From: an uncultured Gammaproteobacteria bacterium
GTDB taxonomy: Bacteria > Pseudomonadota > Gammaproteobacteria > Pseudomonadales > Azotimanducaceae
DNA length: 47,892 nucleotides
Direction: 5' to 3'
Assembly (NCBI GenBank): GCA_913049815.1
Contig: CAJWYI010000003.1
Location: 1 to 47,892, forward strand
The position numbers and the translations under genes were made by a program. Each line of letters starts with the position of its first letter. The stretch's first letter is position 1. Below are positions 27,775-36,293 of this stretch, in pieces. The notes under the pieces were generated by a model, which had not been told where the DNA came from, did no database searches, and was given only the letters and a program-made list of their open reading frames with translations.

Positions 27775-28974
27775 ATGGCCGAAATAACATCATTTCAATC
27801 CGAAACTAGGGAATGGCTCGAAGCTAACTGTCCCAAGAGTATGCGTGCCCGTAGTTTCCATTGGGAGGACGCCCACGAGATCTACGACACCGATGAAGCA
27901 AGACAGTGGCTGGCAAGAATGGCCGAACGGGGCTGGACAGCGCCGACGTGGCCAAAGGCATATGGAGGCGGCGGCCTGACCGCTGAGGAAGCCGGAGTGC
28001 TTGGGCAGGAGATGTCTAGACTCCGTGCCGTTGCCCCCACATCGGGTATGGGACTCACCATGATTGGACCAACCCTGCTCGAGTTCGGCACCGAAGCACA
28101 AAAGCAGCGCCATATTCCTCGAATCGTCAGTGGTGAGGTTTCGTGGTGTCAGGGCTACAGCGAGCCCGGTGCGGGATCAGACCTCGCATCACTCCAGACA
28201 AAAGCCGTGATCGACGGCGACGACTTCATCATCAATGGACAGAAAATTTGGACGTCAGGCGCTCAATATGCGGACTGGATGTTTGCGTTGGTTCGAACTG
28301 ACCCCAACGCATCGAAGCATGAAGGTATCAGCTTCGTGCTCTTGGATATGCATCAACCTGGGGTCACAATCAAACCAATCAGTTTGATCAGTGGATCATC
28401 GCCTTTCTGCGAAACCTTTTTTGACAATGCGGTCGCCAAACGTGAGGACCTGGTGGGTGAGCTCAACCGTGGGTGGACCATTGGCAAGCGCCTGCTCCAA
28501 TACGAACGATCAGGCATCGGTGGTCTTTCGGGTGCGTCTCGGGGCAAAAAGAAAAAGTCTGTTGAAAAGCCGAAGAATCCGTTAGCGGAACTGGCGAAGC
28601 ACTATGTCGGTCAGGAGGATGGGCGAATATCGGACGATGGATATCGAGAGCAAATTCTGAAACACGCGATGACCGAACGAGCGTTCCAGTTGACTGCGTC
28701 ACGAGCCGCTGCGGAGAATCAGTCTGGCCAAACGCCAGGCGCCGCCACGTCAATCTTCAAGCTTGTTGGCTCATCGTTAAGCCGTGACAGCTCCGAACTT
28801 CAATCGAATATCATGGGGACCCAGGGCATCGGGTGGTCGGGAGAAGGGTTCAACCCCGGTGAGCTGGAGTCTACCAAGAACTGGTTGAGTAATCGTGCCG
28901 TCACGATCTATGGAGGCACGAATGAAGTCCAGATGAATATCATTTCAAAACGTGTGCTGGCGTTGCCTGACTAA
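27775..28974 (+). CDS. Acyl-CoA dehydrogenase family protein
   Basis: An FAD-dependent dehydrogenase that would introduce a 2,3-double bond in an acyl-CoA; the substrate cannot be read. The 399-residue protein has the N-terminal helical domain with APTWPKAYGGGGLTAEE, then WCQGYSEPGAGSDLASL (FAD-contacting beta domain) and INGQKIWTSGAQYADWMF. The C-terminal domain ends RAVTIYGGTNEVQMNIISKRVLALP. At the site where medium-chain enzymes have the catalytic Glu (YEGT), this protein has Gly (YGGT), common in the branched, steroid and dicarboxyl subfamilies. A short lysine-rich insert (RGKKKKSVEKPKN) lies mid-protein around residues 262-275. ATG 27775 is preferred over 27748 because of its GGAG site. 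It appears monocistronic. Confidence 0.9.
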   Translation: MAEITSFQSETREWLEANCPKSMRARSFHWEDAHEIYDTDEARQWLARMAERGWTAPTWPKAYGGGGLTAEEAGVLGQEMSRLRAVAPTSGMGLTMIGPTLLEFGTEAQKQRHIPRIVSGEVSWCQGYSEPGAGSDLASLQTKAVIDGDDFIINGQKIWTSGAQYADWMFALVRTDPNASKHEGISFVLLDMHQPGVTIKPISLISGSSPFCETFFDNAVAKREDLVGELNRGWTIGKRLLQYERSGIGGLSGASRGKKKKSVEKPKNPLAELAKHYVGQEDGRISDDGYREQILKHAMTERAFQLTASRAAAENQSGQTPGAATSIFKLVGSSLSRDSSELQSNIMGTQGIGWSGEGFNPGELESTKNWLSNRAVTIYGGTNEVQMNIISKRVLALPD

Positions 28975-29097
28975 ACCCGGACTCCCAGCCTTTGGTCAGT
29001 AGATCCGGACCATTCACTCTCTTTTTCGCAACCCATAGGTACTTCGTCGGTTAGTTAGGTGAGGAAGAACCTGTGAGTTTGCGAAAAGGAGAGCGCA

Positions 29098-29235
29098 ATG
29101 AGTCAGGATGCCAAAGCCCGCCTGGGCCTAATTACACTATCCCGCGATGATGGCGGTCATGAGACTGATATCCTGTGGTACAGGTCGAGCTGGGACAAAT
29201 GTGCTTTTACCAACACGCAGCATCGCCAACTGTAA
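29098..29235 (+). CDS. Possible small protein of 45 residues
   Basis: ATG at 29098 preceded by AAAAGGAGAGCGCA, a good ribosome-binding site at proper spacing, opens a 45-codon frame. It starts MSQDAKARLGLITLSRDDGG and ends in TNTQHRQL. No signal peptide or membrane segment is visible and I know no family for it. The Shine-Dalgarno site is the only positive evidence, so it may be chance. Confidence 0.25.
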   Translation: MSQDAKARLGLITLSRDDGGHETDILWYRSSWDKCAFTNTQHRQL

Positions 29236-29494
29236 AGGATCGACTCAAGCTAACAACCAATGTTGATTCGATCCCTGGTGCATAAAGTCGCGAACTCCCC
29301 TGGGAATCCACCGCTCTGTTGTTGTCACCGATCTAAAGTCGGCGGGGCACCCATCAGCGAACTAGGATTCGCGAGAAAGATCGATATGAAATCCATCGGT
29401 CCTGATCCGTTGAGGGTCAGAAACATCAATTTACGCGTCCATCGAGCGGCCCTTCTGCTTCGAATAGTTGCTTTCAATCCAATCTGACCCCCAC

Positions 29495-29527
29495 TGGGTG
29501 TCCCAAGAAAATGTAAGAACGTATAAT
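29495..29527 (+). promoter_or_regulatory. Possible promoter of the MFS gene
   Basis: A consensus TATAAT at 29522-29527 lies 27 bases before the TTG start. Seventeen bases upstream is TGTCCC, the end of a TGGGTGTCCC element (29495-29504), in place of a normal -35 box. The -10 is convincing and the -35 is not. Confidence 0.45.
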
Positions 29528-29554
29528 TAAGATCGTCGAACTCTTGGAGAGAAG

Positions 29555-30859
29555 TTGAATACCTCTACAGAGCTTCAGGATCACTCCGAAGCATCGTACG
29601 ACCGATCCCTTTTCGCCTCTCTCAAAGTCCCCGACTACTTGTACCTTTGGATTGGTATGGTCGGATCTGCTTTCGCCATGAATATGCAGATCGTCGCACA
29701 GGGCTGGCTAGTCTACGAGATGAGCGCTTCCGCAGTTGATCTCGCGTGGGTGACGCTCGCATCAATCGTACCTCAGTTTCTATTTTCACTACCGGGCGGC
29801 GTCCTCGCAGACCGCCTGCCCAAAAAACCCATCATTGGCTTGGCTCCTATCATAAACTGTGGCGCAACCATCGTGATGTCCTGGATCATCTTTACTGGGA
29901 ATGTGGGATTTTGGGATTTCGTCTGGGTCGGTTTCTTAAACGGCACGGTCATGTCTCTGTCAATACCCGCAAGAACGGCCGTCATCCCCGAAGTTGTCGG
30001 CGAGCGTCTCATGTTCAACGCGATGGCGTTTAATACAACCGCGTGGAATCTCTCACGCATTCTTGGCCCCGCGCTCGCCGGATATATGATCGCTCTCCTT
30101 GCCGATGGCGATACCACCTCTGACTTTGGGGTAGGGTGCGTCTTCACTGTCATTTCGGTGCTCTATTTCGTATCGGGGGTCTCCGTTCTGCTGATCAAAC
30201 ACCCGGGTCGTCCGTCACAACAAGCAACAACACAACATCCTCTCGCTGATATTGGTGACTGTCTGATCTACGTTTTTCGATCGCCGGTCGTCGGTGGACT
30301 TATCCTGTTATCCATTCTTCCATTCATGTTTGGGCTGAGTATCAATACCCTCCTCCCCGCATTCAATCGAGATATTCTTTTTGGCGGCGCTGATGATCTA
30401 GGACTGCTCATGACTGCCATGGGCATTGGGGCGATTCTCGGCGCCCTGTTGCTGGCTAAACTCGGCGGTACACGGCACAAGGGCTACTGGGTCCTGGGAA
30501 CCAGTGCTGTGTGGGGTATCGGTGTGACCTGGTTTGCACTTTCTTCCACGTTTATATTGGCGTTTCTGTCCATCGCCTTTATAGGGTTTGTCTCTTCAAT
30601 CAACATGTCGATGAATCGTAGTCTCGTTCAACTACAGGTCGACCATGCAATGCGAGGTCGCATCATGAGCATCGATATGATGTCCCATGGTTTCATGCCG
30701 CTCGGGGTGCTTCCCATCAGTTGGGTAGCCGAAGTGTGGGGCGTTTCTCTAGGCTTGGCCCTGAGCGGCGCGATACTATGTGTTGCAACTATTGCTATGG
30801 GTGTAGTGATGAAAGGAGTTAGAGGGATCGATACAGGGTATTCAAAAGCAGTTCCTTGA
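29555..30859 (+). CDS. MFS transporter, EntS/MFS_3-like
   Basis: A 434-residue major-facilitator protein with about 12 membrane segments. The first loop motif GGVLADRLPKKPI (MFS motif A type) lies near residues 82-94. SIPARTAVIPEVVG and AWNLSRILGPALAGYMI are typical of the enterobactin-exporter (EntS) group, which exports siderophores or other small molecules. The substrate is unknown. The start is TTG at 29555, supported by a GGAGAG site six bases upstream; the protein then reads MNTSTELQDHSEASY. It is followed by mpl after 153 bases. No biosynthetic cluster is next to it. Confidence 0.87.
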   Translation: MNTSTELQDHSEASYDRSLFASLKVPDYLYLWIGMVGSAFAMNMQIVAQGWLVYEMSASAVDLAWVTLASIVPQFLFSLPGGVLADRLPKKPIIGLAPIINCGATIVMSWIIFTGNVGFWDFVWVGFLNGTVMSLSIPARTAVIPEVVGERLMFNAMAFNTTAWNLSRILGPALAGYMIALLADGDTTSDFGVGCVFTVISVLYFVSGVSVLLIKHPGRPSQQATTQHPLADIGDCLIYVFRSPVVGGLILLSILPFMFGLSINTLLPAFNRDILFGGADDLGLLMTAMGIGAILGALLLAKLGGTRHKGYWVLGTSAVWGIGVTWFALSSTFILAFLSIAFIGFVSSINMSMNRSLVQLQVDHAMRGRIMSIDMMSHGFMPLGVLPISWVAEVWGVSLGLALSGAILCVATIAMGVVMKGVRGIDTGYSKAVP

Positions 30860-31012
30860 ACTTCTCCACACGGACACCCAACGACACCATCAAGACGCAA
30901 AACAAGATCAGGACACATAGAACAGATAAATGATCACTCAAACACTCCGCGACTTTTCGACAACGGTAACACTTGACGGTCCATTTGCATTTCCTCCCAA
31001 CGGAGAAGCGGT

Positions 31013-32470
31013 TTGAAGGTACATATCTTAGGAATTTGCGGCACACTGATGGGTAGCATCGCCATCCTGGCCAAGGAATCGGGCGCCGAGGTTTCAGGGA
31101 GTGACGAAAATGTCTATCCGCCCATGAGTGATCTGCTGGCGGCATCAGGCATCACTGTCTCGGAAGGCTATAGTCATGCCAGCATTCCCAGAGCAACAGA
31201 CCTCGTCATATTGGGAAACGCTGGTCTACGACGAGGCAACCCCGCCGTCGAGCACCTTCTCCATCACAATATTCCGTTCTTGTCGGGCGCAGAATGGCTG
31301 GGGACTCACCTACTTCGAGAACGATGGGTCATAGCCGTAGCAGGTACTCACGGAAAGACAACGACTGCTAGCATGATCGCCTGGATCCTTGAGTACGCAG
31401 GAATGGATCCTGGTTTTCTGATCGGCGGCGTCCCTTTGAATTTCGAGATATCTTCGCGAAATGGTGCACACCCATTCTTTGTTATCGAAGCCGACGAGTA
31501 CGACACCTCCTTCTTCGATCGCCGCTCTAAGTTTCTGCACTATTTCCCTCAAACACTCGTGATGAACAATCTGGAATTTGACCACGCAGACATCTTCGAC
31601 AGCCTTGAAGATATCAAGCGACAGTTCCATCAACTGGTACGTACAGTCCCGGAACAGGGACTCATCATTCATCCGATCGACGACGACAATCTGACGGATG
31701 TCCTCGCCCGGGGATGCTGGTCTCAAACACAAGCGTTTTGCCAAATACGAGGTCCCGAACATAGGATCACACGCACGGGAGCGGACGTGCCTGTATCTTC
31801 TTCCAGGATCGAAATAGAAATCACATCCGTGGCTGAGGACTACAGCCACTTTACCTTGGTGAACAATGACCGGGCGTTTGAAATAAATTGGAGTTTGAGC
31901 GGACGCCATAATCTCCACAACGCACTCTCTGCGCTGTTGGCGGCACGGCACGCCGGAGTGCCACTCGACACCGGGTGCTCTGCGCTAAATGAGTTTGAGG
32001 GGGTCAAGCGTAGAATGGAGGTCATTTACGAGTCAGATGACATCGTCGTTTATGACGACTTCGCGCACCACCCTACTGCTATCTTCAGCGATCTTGACGG
32101 TCTCCGCCGACAACTCCACACAGGCGATTTCTTGGTAGCCGTCATCGAACCCGCATCACACACCATGAAAAGCGGTATTCATCAACATGAACTCACTGAT
32201 GCCACTGAGGCGGCTGATTTTACATTATGGCTCGAAGCTCAGGGGATCAAGTGGGATATGCAAACACTCATTGGATCGAGGTCACAAACGCACGCCACGC
32301 CGGAAGACGTTATCACTCACCTTGATACGCTAATCAAAGTGCCAAAAGGTCGGTGCCATATCGTACTGATGAGCAACGGATCCATCCAGAACCTACGAGA
32401 CACCCTACCCAGTCACCTTGCGTCACGTCACAGGGAAAATGGGTGGTCCCCTACATCGCAACCATTGTAG
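31013..32470 (+). CDS. mpl: UDP-MurNAc : L-Ala-gamma-D-Glu-meso-DAP tripeptide ligase Mpl
   Basis: Mpl reattaches the tripeptide recovered from turned-over peptidoglycan to UDP-MurNAc. The 485-residue protein begins MKVHILGICGTLMGSIAILA, the diagnostic Mpl N-terminus. The Mur-ligase P-loop is AVAGTHGKTTTASMIAW, followed by IEADEYDTSFFDRRSKF, NLEFDHADIF and DDFAHHPTAI. The start is TTG at 31013 with CGGAGAAG upstream. It completes a recycling trio with amgK and murU, about 30 kb away in this window. That is consistent with an organism that invests in cell-wall salvage. Confidence 0.95.
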   Translation: MKVHILGICGTLMGSIAILAKESGAEVSGSDENVYPPMSDLLAASGITVSEGYSHASIPRATDLVILGNAGLRRGNPAVEHLLHHNIPFLSGAEWLGTHLLRERWVIAVAGTHGKTTTASMIAWILEYAGMDPGFLIGGVPLNFEISSRNGAHPFFVIEADEYDTSFFDRRSKFLHYFPQTLVMNNLEFDHADIFDSLEDIKRQFHQLVRTVPEQGLIIHPIDDDNLTDVLARGCWSQTQAFCQIRGPEHRITRTGADVPVSSSRIEIEITSVAEDYSHFTLVNNDRAFEINWSLSGRHNLHNALSALLAARHAGVPLDTGCSALNEFEGVKRRMEVIYESDDIVVYDDFAHHPTAIFSDLDGLRRQLHTGDFLVAVIEPASHTMKSGIHQHELTDATEAADFTLWLEAQGIKWDMQTLIGSRSQTHATPEDVITHLDTLIKVPKGRCHIVLMSNGSIQNLRDTLPSHLASRHRENGWSPTSQPL

Positions 32471-32950
32471 GCCCAACACGGGGACATAACCTTGCAGGCT
32501 CAGCAGAACCGACCTCTCTCGGCCAATCCCCCAAAGTAGGAACAAAATTGCTGAACCACAGCGAGCGAAGATTCGGCCGTATACCGCAGATGTGTTGCGG
32601 CGAACAGTGCTCGACTACCCACTCATAAAACCTGGTACGTAGCTTAAGTCTCCCATGGAGGACATCCATCAAGCATAGCGGCAGTTTCGAACTAACGCCG
32701 TACTCACATTTTCGGACCTTTTTTCAGCTAACATCCAAATCAAAGACTCGAGTGGCTAGATCATTTCCTTCCACATATGGGTGTCTCAGCATGTTCCCCC
32801 AGTTTGAACCCTTGCTTAATGGATGGCCCATGGACATCCATCTCTGCTCATCAGAAATCGTGGCGTCTCGGGGTCCTAACCTTAATGGGTGTCCCCGAGT
32901 CCTATTGATCGTGTAAGATTCTGCGCTTTTTCTCGGCCGCACTTTAGCTC
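32471..32950. repeat. Repeat-bearing spacer upstream of argS
   Basis: About 480 bases without a convincing gene. The right half contains degenerate copies of one short element: ATGGGTGTCT at 32777-32786, CTTAATGGATGGCCCA at 32815-32830, the inverted variant ATGGACATCCAT at 32830-32841, and CTTAATGGGTGTCCCC at 32881-32896. A relative, CCATGGAGGACATCCATC, lies at about 32653-32670. The two CTTAATGG copies are 66 bases apart. The pattern resembles REP-like intergenic elements, but no long hairpin or transposase was found. Short open frames on the minus strand here (for example 32451-32672) have no recognisable product. Confidence 0.5.
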
Positions 32951-34663
32951 ATGAATCTAAAAGAACAGATCCACTCAGCGGTTGCCCAGAGCTTTGAAGA
33001 GCTAGGGGTGTCTGCGAGTCCCCCCATCGTGAAACAGGCTCAGAAAAGAGAGTTCGGGCACTATCAGGTCAATGGCGTCATGGGTGCCGCAAAAAGCGCA
33101 AAACTGAACCCCCGAGAGCTAGCAACTAAAGTGACTGAGAGGCTGAACCTGCCAATCGTTAATAAGCTCGAAGTCGCCGGTCCAGGATTCGTCAACATCC
33201 ACCTAGCCCCCTACGCTATTGAGCAACAGCTGATGCAACTCGGGGACGACGTTCCAGTCCCCTCGCCAGAACCTCGTCACTTCGCTGTCGACTACTCAGC
33301 ACCCAATTTGATGAAAGAGATGCACATCGGTCATCTCAGAACCAATGCTATTGGCGACGCAATTGTGCATGTGCTAGAGGCCGTTGGCCACCAAGTCACA
33401 CGGGTCAACCACGTCGGCGACTGGGGAGCGCAATTTGGCAGTCTTCTCGCCTACCTGGACCAGTTGGACAACACAGAAATTTCCACTGAGCTAAAAGATC
33501 TAGAAGTCTTCTATCAGTCAGCGAGTAAGCTCTTCAAGACAGATCATGAATTCGCCGAACGTGCCAGAGGCTACGTCGTTCGGCTTCAGGGAGGTGATGC
33601 GCAATGCGTCGCACTGTGGCGCCAATTCATCGAAGAGTCGATCAAACATTGTCAGGACGTATACGAGCGTCTCAACATCTCACTGGCGAGAGCAGACATA
33701 CATGCAGAAAGCGCCTACAACGATGACCTGCCAGTCGTGGTTGCGGAACTTGAACAGCAGGGACTCCTTGAAGAATCCGATGGCGCAATGTGTGTGTTTC
33801 TTGAGGAATTCACCGGTAAAGACGGCAAGCCCCTACCCGCGATCGTCAGGAAGTCCGATGGCGGATATCCATATATGGCCACGGATCTCGCAGCCGTTAG
33901 ATATCGCGCCGGAAAACTTCGCGCAGACACGGTTCTCTACGTGGTTGGTGCGCCTCAGCAACTTCACTTGAAGCAGGTTTTTGCCGTTGCTACAGCTGCA
34001 GGCTACTTGACCGATCAGGAGTTCAGACATCTCCCGTTTGGCAGCATTCTGAAAAATGATGGGAAACCTTTCAAGACGAGAGATGGCGCCGAGGTCAAAT
34101 TGATCGACGTGATCAATGAAGCAGTGACAAGGGCCTATCAACTCGTGAGGGAGAAAAATCCTTCATTGACTGAAGAAGAACATCGATCGATCGCGGAGAT
34201 CGTCGGTGTCGGAGCCATTAAGTACGCTGAACTCTCTAAGAATCGAGGGACCGATTACATTTTCGACTGGGATATTTTATTGTCCTTTGAAGGGAATACC
34301 GCACCTTACCTGCAATACGCCTATACTAGGATACAGAGTGTCCTCAAAAAGGCGGGCGTCGAACCGACTGATCTGCGCGGACAAATTACACTTGCAGAGC
34401 CTGATGAACTCGACCTCGGGGTCAAGTTGCTGCAATTTTCTGAAGCCATCGAAGACGCGCTTGAAGACTATCAAATGAACGTCCTATGCAACTACCTTTT
34501 CGAGCTCTCGGGCCAATTCATGAGCTTTTACGAACACTGTCCCATACTGAAACAGTCTGATCCTGAGATCCAACATAGTAGGCTCCGGCTAGCGTCAATC
34601 ACGGCCAATGTGCTGCAGCTAGGACTCGGATGCCTTGGGATCAAAACCGTGGACCGCATGTAA
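32951..34663 (+). CDS. argS: Arginine-tRNA ligase
   Basis: ArgRS charges tRNA-Arg. The 570-residue class I synthetase has the Arg-specific N-terminal domain (about 1-100), then APNLMKEMHIGHLRTNAIGDA with the HIGH motif near residue 125, and NHVGDWGAQFGSLLAYL. The catalytic core includes DGGYPYMATDLAAVRYR and FKTRDGAEVKLIDV, and the protein ends with a helical anticodon-binding domain closing on LGIKTVDRM, the usual ArgRS C-terminus. The length is typical (about 577 in E. coli). There is no KMSKS, as expected for most ArgRS. A TAAGAT box at about 32916-32921 lies 18 bases after TGTCCC and may be its promoter. folA follows 11 bases later. Confidence 0.97.
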   Translation: MNLKEQIHSAVAQSFEELGVSASPPIVKQAQKREFGHYQVNGVMGAAKSAKLNPRELATKVTERLNLPIVNKLEVAGPGFVNIHLAPYAIEQQLMQLGDDVPVPSPEPRHFAVDYSAPNLMKEMHIGHLRTNAIGDAIVHVLEAVGHQVTRVNHVGDWGAQFGSLLAYLDQLDNTEISTELKDLEVFYQSASKLFKTDHEFAERARGYVVRLQGGDAQCVALWRQFIEESIKHCQDVYERLNISLARADIHAESAYNDDLPVVVAELEQQGLLEESDGAMCVFLEEFTGKDGKPLPAIVRKSDGGYPYMATDLAAVRYRAGKLRADTVLYVVGAPQQLHLKQVFAVATAAGYLTDQEFRHLPFGSILKNDGKPFKTRDGAEVKLIDVINEAVTRAYQLVREKNPSLTEEEHRSIAEIVGVGAIKYAELSKNRGTDYIFDWDILLSFEGNTAPYLQYAYTRIQSVLKKAGVEPTDLRGQITLAEPDELDLGVKLLQFSEAIEDALEDYQMNVLCNYLFELSGQFMSFYEHCPILKQSDPEIQHSRLRLASITANVLQLGLGCLGIKTVDRM

Positions 34664-34674
34664 CCGGACTCAAC

Positions 34675-35157
34675 GTGTCTAAACCACATATTGACATCGT
34701 CGTCGCCAGGGCCAGAAACGGCGTTATCGGAAAATCTAACGATATCCCATGGAACGTAAAAGGAGAGCAACGCCTCTTCAAAGAGATTACACAAGGCGGA
34801 ACCTTAATCATGGGGCGCAAGACCTTCGAGTCTATTGGCAGGCCGCTCCCGGGAAGACTCAACATCGTTGTCACACGCCAAGATCTAAGCTTCGAGGGTT
34901 GTAAATCCAGCCGCTCACTGGATCAAGCGATTTCCATCGCTTCTCAACATAACCGCCCCATTTTTGTCATTGGCGGAGGTGCCATCTACGAACAAGCCTT
35001 GCCGGTCACCAACGGCATCTACATTTCGACGCTCGACGTTGAGATTGATGGAGACATCTACTTCCCCCAGTTCCCCAACCACGATTTTGTACTCGAACAC
35101 GAACAATACATCGAAAGCAACATCAACTACACGCACCAGTACTTCACCCGACGATGA
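34675..35157 (+). CDS. folA: Dihydrofolate reductase resembling trimethoprim-resistant DfrA enzymes
   Basis: DHFR reduces dihydrofolate with NADPH. From GTG 34675 (11 bases after argS) it has 160 residues; a longer ATG frame from 34630 would overlap argS. Motifs include GVIG (16-19), NDIPWNVKGEQRLFKEIT (22-39), GRKTFESIGRPLPGR, FVIGGGAIYEQ and YISTLDVEIDGDIYFP. The substrate-binding acid is Glu (E31) rather than the Asp of E. coli FolA. Blocks DIPW..KGEQ.LFK.IT, GRKTFES.G, ISTxDxExxGDxYFP and SNINY match, from memory, the integron-borne trimethoprim-resistance enzyme DfrA1 more closely than E. coli FolA. Here it is in an ordinary chromosomal context, with no integron site seen. Confidence 0.93.
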   Translation: MSKPHIDIVVARARNGVIGKSNDIPWNVKGEQRLFKEITQGGTLIMGRKTFESIGRPLPGRLNIVVTRQDLSFEGCKSSRSLDQAISIASQHNRPIFVIGGGAIYEQALPVTNGIYISTLDVEIDGDIYFPQFPNHDFVLEHEQYIESNINYTHQYFTRR

Positions 35158-35413
35158 TCTGGTGGGACACGATCTCACGGTGGCATAGCGAGAACCCATT
35201 ACAGGCTGTTTAAGTTTCTACGCGTGCCAGAAGCGCACGATCGTTGTCATCTTCCGATCTGTCAGCTTTGAATCTTCCAGTCATGCCATTTCTCCGTGAC
35301 CCGTCCGAAGCTCACGCACACTCAGGAAACAGCACCAGGACTGGATAAACTTTTCGAACCCATCAGAGCTTGACGGGAAATACACTGAAACCGCTTGAAT
35401 GGGCGGAACCTAA

Positions 35414-35437
35414 AGCTCATGTAAATAGAGCTATAAT
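35414..35437 (+). promoter_or_regulatory. Consensus -10 box and palindrome immediately upstream of the SPOR-domain gene
   Basis: TATAAT at 35432-35437 is only six bases before the ATG at 35444, so the predicted transcription start would fall on or next to the start codon. AGCTC (35414-35418) and GAGCT (35428-35432) form an inverted repeat that touches the -10 box and could be an operator. No clear -35 box is seen at the expected spacing. Confidence 0.5.
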
Positions 35438-35443
35438 GTTTTT

Positions 35444-36286
35444 ATGAGTATTAGAACTCTTACTGTTGCGTGGATACCCACACTCTCGACATTAATGATT
35501 GCATTGTCCTGTCATGCAGATTTTGAATCAGCATCATCAGCCTACCAACGGCAGGAATTTGACGCCGCTTTCCAGGAATTTCTTGTGCTCGCGAATCGTG
35601 GAGATGCCCGTTCACAGACCGTGATCGCGATGATGTACAAATACGGGGAATCTGTCCCCAAGGACCCGCTAAAGGCTGCAAACTGGTACGAAAAAGCAGC
35701 AAACCATGGGTATTCTCCGGCGCAATACCATCTTGGAACCCTATATTTAGAAGGTCGCGGGGTCACACAGGATCGAGATGAGGCCATACGCTGGCTAACA
35801 CTGGCGTCTGAGGCCGGATTCGAGCGAGCTAACGACGCACTGTTTGCCCTCAATGTAACCGTTGAAACACCCTCGGCAGTCACTGATCCGACAATTCCCT
35901 GGTCACAGGAATGGGATCTGAGTATTCCATCAGATGTTTCTAGTATTGCAGCCCCAGCGCCACAACAAACGACACCAGCCAAACCGATAGAGAGATCATC
36001 TGCTATCCAAACAACTTCGAGCGACGGTAACCAGAACGGTTTTCGCGTCCAGCTTGGCGCTTTCTCGCACGTGCGGACCGCGGAGCTGCTGCTGGCTGAC
36101 TTTCGATATGCTGAGCCGGATCTTTTCGATCGTTCGGTCATGATTGTCCCACCCGCACCTGGAGATCGGCAGATCTACAGACTCCAAACTGCAGGAATGG
36201 ACTCGCGAAATGACGCGGACTCGTTTTGTGCGACGCTGAAAGCTCGCCACCCTCGAGCCGCTTGCATTGTGGTCCCGGCACGATAG
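35444..36286 (+). CDS. Sel1-repeat and SPOR-domain periplasmic protein
   Basis: A 280-residue exported protein. After a signal peptide (core IPTLSTLMIALSC, cleavage near CHA/DF) come Sel1-like repeats. These include GDARSQTVIAMMYKYGESVPKDPLKAANWYEKAANHGY and a second copy ending EAIRWLTLASEAG (about residues 30-135). A low-complexity Pro/Thr/Ser linker (about 140-200) leads to a C-terminal SPOR domain (about 203-280) starting FRVQLGAFSHVRTAELL. SPOR domains bind denuded glycan strands at the division septum. The combination suggests a septal or envelope scaffold; the specific role is unknown. Its VanY-like neighbour starts seven bases downstream. No ribosome-binding site is visible. Confidence 0.85.
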   Translation: MSIRTLTVAWIPTLSTLMIALSCHADFESASSAYQRQEFDAAFQEFLVLANRGDARSQTVIAMMYKYGESVPKDPLKAANWYEKAANHGYSPAQYHLGTLYLEGRGVTQDRDEAIRWLTLASEAGFERANDALFALNVTVETPSAVTDPTIPWSQEWDLSIPSDVSSIAAPAPQQTTPAKPIERSSAIQTTSSDGNQNGFRVQLGAFSHVRTAELLLADFRYAEPDLFDRSVMIVPPAPGDRQIYRLQTAGMDSRNDADSFCATLKARHPRAACIVVPAR

Positions 36287-36293
36287 ACCCCAA

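Larger units (their letters stand above)
28975..29554. other. Spacer between the acyl-CoA dehydrogenase and MFS genes
   Basis: About 580 bases with no recognised gene apart from one possible 45-codon frame, listed separately. A nine-pair stem (CTGACTAAA at 28967-28975, TTTGGTCAG at 28991-28999) straddles the preceding stop but has no T-run. GGGTCAGA near 29414 and TCTGACCC near 29483 form an inverted repeat. A TGGGTGTCCC element is at 29495-29504. Confidence 0.55.

Noticed and set aside
28967-28999. Stem after the acyl-CoA dehydrogenase as a terminator
   Set aside because: The stem is AT-rich, the loop is 15 bases and there is no T-run, so it is only mentioned in the spacer entry.
32451-32942. 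Two minus-strand frames of 73 and 72 codons upstream of argS
   Set aside because: Their GHPL/RHPY repeats merely translate the short DNA repeats, and no protein family is recognisable.
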